Assembly: GCA_027485855.1 (NCBI GenBank)
Contig: JAIXQD010000030.1
Coordinates: 209,468-273,467 of the forward strand
Direction: 5' to 3'
Source: Rickettsiales bacterium
Lineage (GTDB): Bacteria > Pseudomonadota > Alphaproteobacteria > G027485855
Length of the DNA: 64,000 bases
A program made the position numbers and the translations under genes. A model generated the notes under the pieces. That model saw only the letters and a program-made list of their open reading frames with translations. It did no database searches and had not been told where the DNA came from. Shown here piece by piece: positions 33,712 to 40,624 of this stretch (positions are counted from its first letter, which is position 1; every line of letters begins with the position of its first letter).

Positions 33712-34219
33712 CACATTATGGCCCGCAATAATTTTTTTGCTGCTGCTGCTTATGCTGGCGGTAAGCCTATGGCGCAATCAGCAGCCTGCTACGGCCAATA
33801 TGCTGGAACAGCCAATGCCGGCTTTTACGGCGCCACTGCTTTTTAGTGCGGGCGAATTAAGCAGCGAGCAATTACGCGGCAAGCCTTATATGCTCAATAT
33901 TTTTGCCAGCTGGTGTTTGCCTTGTGTGGCCGAGCATCCGCAATTGCTGCAATTGGCCAAAAAGGCCCCGCTTTATGCTTTGGCTTATAAGGACAAGCCG
34001 GAAAACACCAAGGCTTTTTTGCAGCGCCGTGGCAACCCGTTTATTGCCTTGGCACAAGACAGCAATGGTCGTATCGCCATTGATTTGGGCGCAACCGGCG
34101 TGCCGGAAACATTTTTGATTGATGCTTCAGGCGTTATTCGTTATCGGCATCAAGGGCCCATCATGCCGCAAGATATGGAAACAATAGAGCAAATATGGCA
34201 AAAATTATCTGCACCCTAA
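33704..34219 (+). CDS. ccmG: Thiol:disulfide interchange protein CcmG (DsbE)
   Basis: 171-residue membrane-anchored periplasmic thioredoxin. It reduces the CXXCH cysteines of apocytochrome c. The anchor is at about residues 5-21 and the active site WCLPC sits in NIFASWCLPCVAEHP; a cis-proline GVPETFLID follows. Start 33704 overlaps the end of ccmF by 8 bases, and the gene overlaps ccmH by 25. Confidence 0.92.
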   Translation: MRSTLWPAIIFLLLLLMLAVSLWRNQQPATANMLEQPMPAFTAPLLFSAGELSSEQLRGKPYMLNIFASWCLPCVAEHPQLLQLAKKAPLYALAYKDKPENTKAFLQRRGNPFIALAQDSNGRIAIDLGATGVPETFLIDASGVIRYRHQGPIMPQDMETIEQIWQKLSAP

Positions 34220-34593
34220 TTTGGCTGCTGGCACTCATGCCCTCGGCCATGGCATTAGAAGGCGATGAGCCTTTAGCCAATGCCGCGCTGGAAGAGCGCG
34301 CGGTTGCCATTGGGCAAAGTTTGCGCTGCGTGGTGTGTGAGATGCAATCGGTGAATGATAGTCCGGCGGATATGGCGCGGGATGTGCGGCTGCTTATTCG
34401 TGAGCAATTACAGCAAGGCCAAAGTGATGCGGCCATTATGCACTTCATTCAAAGCCGCTATGGCGATAGTGTGTTGTTGCAGCCGCCCTTGCAGGCTACC
34501 ACCATGCTGTTATGGCTTGCTGCGCCCTTGTTGTTGCTTTTTGGCGTCGTGCTGCTTTATCGGCAGCATCATAAGCAAGGGCCGCGCCCATGA
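34195..34593 (+). CDS. ccmH: Cytochrome c maturation protein CcmH
   Basis: 132 residues: signal peptide, periplasmic domain with the redox motif LRCVVCEMQS (CXXC), and C-terminal membrane helix (about 100-124). It works with CcmG and CcmF in holding apocytochrome thiols reduced for haem attachment. It starts inside ccmG and ends in an ATGA overlap with ccmI. Confidence 0.93.
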   Translation: MAKIICTLIWLLALMPSAMALEGDEPLANAALEERAVAIGQSLRCVVCEMQSVNDSPADMARDVRLLIREQLQQGQSDAAIMHFIQSRYGDSVLLQPPLQATTMLLWLAAPLLLLFGVVLLYRQHHKQGPRP

Positions 34594-35159
34594 GTTGGCT
34601 ATTTGTATCTTTGGCCGCCATGCTGACGGCTTTTGTTGCGCTGAGCATCGCGAGGCCCTTGGCGCACAGCAAGCAGTGGCGCAGTTTGCTGCTATTGCCG
34701 TTTATGGCTTTGGCGCTTTATGGCTGGCAGGGCAACCCCGATATGGCCGATATGCCTTGGCGCGATAATCCGGCGCGGCAGGCCCGCGCCCGCACCCTCG
34801 ATGAGCTTGAGCAGCATTTGCGCGCCATGCAAACCAAACCGCCCGCCATACCCACCACCGATGATTGGGTGCTTTTGGGGCGTTTGCAGCTGGCGCTGGG
34901 TGCCCGCCCCGAGGCCAAAAACGCCTTGCAAGAAGCAAGCCTGCAAGGCACCGATGGCGTGGCTGAGCTAATGTTGGCCAAGCTGATCTTGGCAGATGAT
35001 GCGAATAATCGGGGTGCCGAAAAGCTGCTGTTGCAAGCCACGCACAAAAACCCGCAGCTTTTTCTGGCGTGGGTTTTTTTAGCTAGTTTTTACGAATCTC
35101 AAGGTGAAATGGCCAAAGCCGAACAAGCGCGTCAATTTTTGCAAAAAAACACCCAATAA
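34590..35159 (+). CDS. ccmI: CcmI-like TPR apocytochrome chaperone
   Basis: 189 residues, short for CcmI. Two hydrophobic segments lie near the N-terminus (about 3-20 and 30-47), then a TPR-type periplasmic domain with LLGRLQLALGARPEAKNALQEAS and LAWVFLASFYESQGEMAKAEQARQFL. CcmI presents apocytochrome c to CcmFH. ATGA-coupled to ccmH and the last gene of the cluster, giving a full ccmABCDEFGHI set. Confidence 0.82.
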   Translation: MSWLFVSLAAMLTAFVALSIARPLAHSKQWRSLLLLPFMALALYGWQGNPDMADMPWRDNPARQARARTLDELEQHLRAMQTKPPAIPTTDDWVLLGRLQLALGARPEAKNALQEASLQGTDGVAELMLAKLILADDANNRGAEKLLLQATHKNPQLFLAWVFLASFYESQGEMAKAEQARQFLQKNTQ

Positions 35160-35262
35160 TTACAATTATTTAGTGGCAATCATGCGCTTTGCTTGTGAAG
35201 CCAGATAAAATGGCCTATCCTCTTTTGCCTTTTGCTTCAAGGCGTTAACAAAGAGAGAGCCT

Positions 35263-35982
35263 ATGCCCGTTGCTAAAAATAACAAAAAAGCTGCACCCAG
35301 CAAGCCTGTCGCCAAAAAAGCGCCAATCGCCAAAGCCACGCTGACTAGCGAGCGGCCCAAGGCACCAGCCAAGTCTGCCGAAAAGCCAGCAGCCAAGGGC
35401 GCACCCGACACGCTGCAAAGCCTGCTCGATAAGCAAGCCATTCATGAGCTGATGGTTGATTATTGCCGCGCGGTTGACCGTCTTGATGTGAATTTACTGA
35501 AAAGCCTGTTTCATGCCGAGGGCACCATCGATTTGGGCCATGGCATTTTTCAAGGCGCGGTGACACCCTTTGCCGAATGGTTGCTCGAGGCTTTTAGCCA
35601 ATATGTGCGGGCCACGCAAACCTGCTTATCGAATGTGCGCATTCAGCTGCGCGCTGAACAGGCTTTGGTTGAAAGTTATTTTGTGATGCAGCAGCGTGTC
35701 GAAAAACCCGGCCAAGCCGAGGATGTTTTTATTGCCGGGCGCTTTTTAGACCGAGTCTCGCGCAAGAATGGCGTGTGGAAAATTATTCATCGTAAATGGG
35801 TGCTCGATTGGACGCGCACTTTGCCGGTTGCCGATATTTTTGCCACGCGCAACCCCGATACGCATTTTGCCGCGCGCGGTTTGGCCGACCTTTCGGCCAA
35901 GCTTGAAAATTTTCCGGGTGCCCCGGGGCGTGAGCCAAGCTTTCCGCGTCGGCCCTTTAGTGCCGACTCAATAAAATATTAG
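35263..35982 (+). CDS. SnoaL/NTF2-like protein with Lys/Ala/Pro-rich N-terminal arm
   Basis: 239 residues. The first 48 are Lys/Ala/Pro-rich and probably disordered. From about residue 50 comes a cone-shaped NTF2-like fold of the SnoaL_4 kind: LLDKQAIHELMVDYCRAVDRLDVNLLKSLFHAEGTIDLG, then LSNVRIQLRAEQALVESYFV and GVWKIIHRKWVLDW. Members include dehydratases, dioxygenase small subunits and many of unknown function. An AGAGAG site precedes ATG 35263. It may belong with, but is not clearly part of, the kdp operon that follows. Confidence 0.72.
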   Translation: MPVAKNNKKAAPSKPVAKKAPIAKATLTSERPKAPAKSAEKPAAKGAPDTLQSLLDKQAIHELMVDYCRAVDRLDVNLLKSLFHAEGTIDLGHGIFQGAVTPFAEWLLEAFSQYVRATQTCLSNVRIQLRAEQALVESYFVMQQRVEKPGQAEDVFIAGRFLDRVSRKNGVWKIIHRKWVLDWTRTLPVADIFATRNPDTHFAARGLADLSAKLENFPGAPGREPSFPRRPFSADSIKY

Positions 35983-35990
35983 CAGGCAGC

Positions 35991-36077
35991 ATGGAAGATA
36001 CGCTCACTGTCATAGCTATCGTGGTGTTTTTTGTGTTGTGCGGGCTTTATGCTAAGCTCTGCGAGCGCGAGGAGTAA
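35991..36077 (+). CDS. 28-residue membrane peptide at the head of the kdp operon
   Basis: MEDTLTVIAIVVFFVLCG followed by LYAKLCEREE: one membrane helix with an acidic N-terminus and charged C-terminus. It lies 8 bases after the SnoaL-type gene with an AGCAGGCAGC site, and its own GCGAGGAG end supplies the ribosome site of kdpF, 3 bases downstream. Similar short single-helix ORFs precede kdpF in other proteobacteria, which supports it being real. Function unknown; a second KdpF-like stabilising peptide is a reasonable guess. Confidence 0.6.
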   Translation: MEDTLTVIAIVVFFVLCGLYAKLCEREE

Positions 36078-36080
36078 GCC

Positions 36081-36191
36081 ATGGGCCAGTTAGCAAATCC
36101 AACTGTGTGGGAGCTTTACTTAGGTGCCATAATTGTTGTGGCGTTGCTGGTTTATTTATTTTATGCGCTGGTTCGCCCCAATAAATTTTGA
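36081..36191 (+). CDS. kdpF: Potassium-transporting ATPase small subunit KdpF
   Basis: 36 residues with one membrane helix and the diagnostic ending ALVRPNKF (LLRPEKF type). KdpF stabilises the KdpFABC complex. A GAGGAG site lies 10 bases upstream, within the previous small ORF. It is short enough to be missed by automated calling. Confidence 0.88.
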   Translation: MGQLANPTVWELYLGAIIVVALLVYLFYALVRPNKF

Positions 36192-36234
36192 GCAAGCTTT
36201 AAGCATTTTTTTAGTTTGAACTGGCAGGGATTCT

Positions 36235-37977
36235 ATGACCTATCAAGGCTGGGTTGAAATTGGCTTATTGCTGAGCATCAGCTTTATTGTCGCGTGGCCG
36301 CTTGGTTTATATTTGGTGCGCATGTGCGGCGACCCGCATTATCTGGTGCCAAATGCTAAGCCAGCCTTAGCGCCGCTTAAAAGCCTATTGCTAAAACTGG
36401 CGGGCAGTGCCGCGCAGCGCGAGCAAAGCTGGGGCGATTATTGTAAAAGCCTGTTATGTTTTTCGGCCGTTTCTACAATTTTGCTCTTTGCAATTTTGCG
36501 CTTGCAGCATTGGTTGCCGCTTAACCCGCAGGCTTTGCCGCCCATGGATACAGCTTTGGCCCTGAACACAGCCATAAGCTTTGCCAGTAATGTTGATTGG
36601 CAATCTTATAGCGGTGAAACAGCGCTGAGCATGTTTAGTCAAATGGTGGGTTTGGGCGGGCAGATGTTTCTATCGGCCGCGGTGAGCCTGGCTGTGGCCA
36701 TGGCCTTTATCAGGGGTTTTGCGCGCGAAAAAAGCAAAACCATTGGTAATTTCTACCAAGATTTGGTGCGTGGCACAGTTTATGTATTGCTGCCCGGCGC
36801 TTTCATTTTGGCTGTGCTGCTGCTGTGGCAAGGCAGCCCGCAAAGCTTTGATGCGCCCGCGGCGCTCACCACAATGGAGGGCGCTACTCAAACAATTCTG
36901 TTGGGGCCTGTTGCCAGCCACACAGCCATTGAAGTTTTTGGCACCAATGGCGGCGGTTATTTTAATGCAAATTTGGCGCACCCTTTTGCTAACCCAACCC
37001 CGCTGAGTAATGTATTTCTGCTGATTGCGGTTTTAGCTTTGCCTTTGGCGGTTTTTGTGGCGTTTGGTTTGTGGCTGCGTCGCAGCCAAGAGGCCGTGTC
37101 TTTGTTATTGGTGATGGCGTTGCTGTTTTCAGTCAGCCTCATCGCCAACTATTGGAGCGAGGCACAGTCTTTGCCGGGGTTAATGGCCAATAGCAATATT
37201 GAAGGCAGCAATACTTTGCGTGCCGACATTGAGGTGGGCAATATGGAGGGCAAAGAGCAGCGCTTTTCTATTGCCAGCGCCAGTCTTTTTCAAACGGCGG
37301 CCACGTTAACGGCAATTGGGGCGAGCAATAGCTCTTTAGGCGGCTCTACCAGCCTTGGCGCATTATCGTTTATGGTCAACCTCACTTATGGCGGGCCGAT
37401 TTTTGGCGGCCTTGGCAGTGGCTTATATTCGATGTTGCTTTATGTGCTGCTGGCCGTTTTTATTGCCGGATTGATGGTGGGTCGCACGCCCGAATATTTA
37501 GGCAAAAAAATTGAGGCACATGAAATTAAGCTGGTGATGCTGGCGCTGTTGGTGGTGCCAGTGGCAACTTTGCTGCTGGCGGTTATTTATATATTGTGTG
37601 CCGATACAGCATATTTGCCCAGCGCTTCGCCTGAGGTGGTTTTGGGGCGCGTGCTTTATGCTTTTACTTCGGCTGTGGCCAATAATGGCTCGGCCATGCC
37701 GGGCATGGATACCAGCAATGCGCTGTTTAATAATCTTATGGCGCTGGGAATTGCGGTGGGCCGCTTTATGGTGATTGTGCCCGTTTTGGCTTTGTCTGGC
37801 GCGCTGGCGGCCAAGCAAATTCACCCGCCATCGGTGGGCAGCTTTCCAACGGCTACACCATTATTTATCGTGCTACTCTTGGCAGTGGTTTTAATTGCCG
37901 GCGCACTTACTTTTATGCCCGTATTGGCTTTAGGCTCGATTGTGGAGCATCTGAACACACTTATGGTGCAGCCATGA
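36235..37977 (+). CDS. kdpA: Potassium-transporting ATPase subunit KdpA
   Basis: 580-residue K+-channel-like subunit of the high-affinity KdpFABC pump, with about ten membrane helices. Selectivity-filter-type loops are visible, including FGTNGGGYFNANLAHPFANP and the later SAVANNGSAMPGM, and TSFASNVDWQSY-like loop near residue 120. Length is normal. It ends in an ATGA overlap with kdpB. Confidence 0.95.
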   Translation: MTYQGWVEIGLLLSISFIVAWPLGLYLVRMCGDPHYLVPNAKPALAPLKSLLLKLAGSAAQREQSWGDYCKSLLCFSAVSTILLFAILRLQHWLPLNPQALPPMDTALALNTAISFASNVDWQSYSGETALSMFSQMVGLGGQMFLSAAVSLAVAMAFIRGFAREKSKTIGNFYQDLVRGTVYVLLPGAFILAVLLLWQGSPQSFDAPAALTTMEGATQTILLGPVASHTAIEVFGTNGGGYFNANLAHPFANPTPLSNVFLLIAVLALPLAVFVAFGLWLRRSQEAVSLLLVMALLFSVSLIANYWSEAQSLPGLMANSNIEGSNTLRADIEVGNMEGKEQRFSIASASLFQTAATLTAIGASNSSLGGSTSLGALSFMVNLTYGGPIFGGLGSGLYSMLLYVLLAVFIAGLMVGRTPEYLGKKIEAHEIKLVMLALLVVPVATLLLAVIYILCADTAYLPSASPEVVLGRVLYAFTSAVANNGSAMPGMDTSNALFNNLMALGIAVGRFMVIVPVLALSGALAAKQIHPPSVGSFPTATPLFIVLLLAVVLIAGALTFMPVLALGSIVEHLNTLMVQP

Positions 37978-40022
37978 ATAATTTTTCTTTACTGGCTGAA
38001 CTTGGTCGGCGTGATATTTGGTGGGCCAGCCTTAAAAAACTAGATCCGCGCACGCTGTTTTGGCAACCGCTTAGTTTTGTGGTTTGGGTGACAGCACTAT
38101 ACGCCACCTTGCTGGCATTACGCGATGGTGTGGCAGGCCACGAACAATGGTTGCAGCATCTGTTTATCTGTTTTTGGCTGTGGTGCACCTTGCTGTTTAG
38201 CAATCTGGCCGAGGCCATGGCCGAAGGGCGCGGCAGAGCCACCGCCGAAAGTTTGCGCGCCGGCAAGGCCGAGGCTATGGCCAATAAGCTGGATGCGCCG
38301 CGCCTCGATGCCAAATATAAAACTATATCGGCCACACGCTTGCAGTTGGGCGATTATGTGCTGGTGCGCGCGGGCGAGATGATTCCGACCGATGGCGAGA
38401 TTGTGCAGGGCATCGCCACGGTCAATGAAAGCGCCATGACCGGCGAGAGCGCGCCGGTTATTCGCGAGAGCGGCTCAGATAGGTGCGCGGTAACAGGCGG
38501 CACCTTTGTGGTCACCGATGCCATTGTGGTGTGTGTGAGCAGCGTGGTTGGCGGCAGTTTTATTGACCGCATGATTAGACTGGTTGAGGGGGCCGAGCGG
38601 CAAAAAACCCCATCCGAGCGGGCGCTTAATTTATTGCTGCTGGGTCTGACATTAATTTTTTTGGTGGTGTGTGCGTCGCTGGCGGTTTTTACCTATAAGG
38701 CCGGTGGGCAAACATCGCCCATCTATTTTGTGGCGCTTTTTGTGACCTTAATTCAAACCACCATTAATGGCCTTTTAGCGCCCATTTCTATTGCCGGCAT
38801 GTCACGGCTGTTGCAGCATAATGTTATTGCAAAATCAGGGCAGGCGGTTGAGGCCGCGGGCGACATTGACGTATTGATGCTTGATAAAACCGGCACCATC
38901 ACCCATGGCAACCGCATGGCCAGTGAGTTTTTGCCCCTGCCGAATATCTCGGCGCGTGAATTGGCCGAAACCAGCTTATTATGCTCGCTGGCGGATGACA
39001 CGCCCGAAGGCCGCTCGATTGTGGCGCTAGCTGAAAGCCAATTTGGCTTAACAGCAGCCGAGCTACAATTGGCCGAGCTGACCTTTGTGCCCTTTAGTGC
39101 CAGCACCCGTCAAAGTGGTGTTGATTATACGGGCCATTCTATCCGCAAGGGCGCGCCCGATGCTATTTTGCATAGTCTTAATCTGAATAAAGATACCGCG
39201 CCAAAAGAATTGCTCGCCGCCATAGAGCAAGTGGGTGCCACGGGCAGCACGCCCTTGGTGGTGCATCATAATGGCCGTTTGCTTGGGGTGATTTGCCTGA
39301 AAGACGTGATCAAAGAGGGCATTCGGGCGCGTTTTGCCTTGCTGCGGCAAATGGGCATTCGCAGCATTATGGTGACGGGCGATAATGCGCTCACGGCTGC
39401 CACCATTGCCGCTGAAGCGGGCGTTGATGGTTTTCTGGCCGAGGCCACGCCCGAGAAAAAGCTGGAGCTTATTCGGCGCGAGCAGGCCCAAGGGCGCATG
39501 GTGGCCATGTGTGGCGATGGCACCAATGATGCGCCTGCTTTGGCACAGGCCGATGTTGGCATGGCGATGGGCAGTTGCACCGCAGCCGCGCGTGAAGCTG
39601 GCAATATGATTGACCTTGATAGTAACCCCACCAAGCTGATTGAGATTGTGGGTGTGGGTAAACAGCTGCTCATGACTCGTGGCGCCTTAACAACTTTTTC
39701 GGTAGCCAATGATGTGGCAAAATATTTTGCGCTGTTACCCGCAATGTTTGTTGGGCTTTATCCGCAATTAACCGTCCTTAATATTATGCAGCTTAACCCC
39801 GCCACGGCTATTTTATCGTCGGTGATTTTTAATGCGCTGATTATCTTGCTGCTGATTCCGTTGGTGTTTCATGGGGTGCGTTATCAACCCAAAACGGCGG
39901 CGGCGCTGTTGCGGCATAATTTAATTATTTATGGTTTGGGCGGTTTGCTGCTGCCATTTATTGGCATTAAGCTGGTCGATATGGCGCTTAATTTATCGGT
40001 TTTTGCGGGGCTATGGCAATGA
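37974..40022 (+). CDS. kdpB: Potassium-transporting ATPase ATP-binding subunit KdpB
   Basis: 682-residue P-type ATPase. The phosphorylated Asp is in MLDKTGTITHGNR, actuator motif TGES is in AMTGESAPVI, and the hinge MCGDGTNDAPALAQADVG is intact. Seven or so membrane helices. It ends as CAATGA, so its stop overlaps kdpC's ATG. Confidence 0.96.
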   Translation: MNNFSLLAELGRRDIWWASLKKLDPRTLFWQPLSFVVWVTALYATLLALRDGVAGHEQWLQHLFICFWLWCTLLFSNLAEAMAEGRGRATAESLRAGKAEAMANKLDAPRLDAKYKTISATRLQLGDYVLVRAGEMIPTDGEIVQGIATVNESAMTGESAPVIRESGSDRCAVTGGTFVVTDAIVVCVSSVVGGSFIDRMIRLVEGAERQKTPSERALNLLLLGLTLIFLVVCASLAVFTYKAGGQTSPIYFVALFVTLIQTTINGLLAPISIAGMSRLLQHNVIAKSGQAVEAAGDIDVLMLDKTGTITHGNRMASEFLPLPNISARELAETSLLCSLADDTPEGRSIVALAESQFGLTAAELQLAELTFVPFSASTRQSGVDYTGHSIRKGAPDAILHSLNLNKDTAPKELLAAIEQVGATGSTPLVVHHNGRLLGVICLKDVIKEGIRARFALLRQMGIRSIMVTGDNALTAATIAAEAGVDGFLAEATPEKKLELIRREQAQGRMVAMCGDGTNDAPALAQADVGMAMGSCTAAAREAGNMIDLDSNPTKLIEIVGVGKQLLMTRGALTTFSVANDVAKYFALLPAMFVGLYPQLTVLNIMQLNPATAILSSVIFNALIILLLIPLVFHGVRYQPKTAAALLRHNLIIYGLGGLLLPFIGIKLVDMALNLSVFAGLWQ

Positions 40023-40621
40023 AACGTGAGTTACGTGCCTCTCTTTCACTGTGCTTGCTGCTCACTTTTTTGGCAGGTGGCGTCTATCCTTTGGCGGTGT
40101 GGCTGATGGGGCAGGCCTTATTTACCCAGAGTGCCAATGGCGGCCTTTTGCTTAATCCGCGGGGTGAATATTTTGGGGCAAAACTTATCGGGCAAAATTT
40201 CACCAGCGCGCGTTATTTCTGGCCTCGCCCATCGTCAAGCAACTACGACCCCTTGGCCAGTGGCGGCCGTAGTCACAGTGAGGGGTTGCCCGCACAAAAG
40301 CAGCAATGGCTTACAAATTTGTCCGAAGCGCAGAAAGTTTGGGGGGAAAGTTTTGCGCAAGGGTTTGTTCCCGCAGATGCGCTGACAGCGTCGGCCAGCG
40401 GCCTTGACCCTGATGTCAGCCCCGCTTATGCGCGCCTGCAAGTGGCGCGTATTGCCAGCGCCCGCGGCATGGCCGAGGCCGAGCTGCAAGCCTTGCTCGA
40501 GCGTCACATCAAGCCGCCCACTCTGGGTGTTTTTGGGCAGGCACGCATTAATCTTTTAGAACTCAACATGGCGCTGGATGCATTGGACGCCGCGCTCGAT
40601 GAACCCGATGAGGAAAATTAA
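40019..40621 (+). CDS. kdpC: Potassium-transporting ATPase subunit KdpC
   Basis: 200 residues, one N-terminal membrane helix (about 8-28) and a periplasmic domain containing the KdpC signature FWPRPSSSNYDPLASGG and the VPADALTASASGLDPDVSP segment. ATG 40019 forms an ATGA with the kdpB stop; ATG 40013 is a slightly longer alternative. It is followed 3 bases later by kdpD. Confidence 0.94.
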   Translation: MKRELRASLSLCLLLTFLAGGVYPLAVWLMGQALFTQSANGGLLLNPRGEYFGAKLIGQNFTSARYFWPRPSSSNYDPLASGGRSHSEGLPAQKQQWLTNLSEAQKVWGESFAQGFVPADALTASASGLDPDVSPAYARLQVARIASARGMAEAELQALLERHIKPPTLGVFGQARINLLELNMALDALDAALDEPDEEN

Positions 40622-40624
40622 CCT

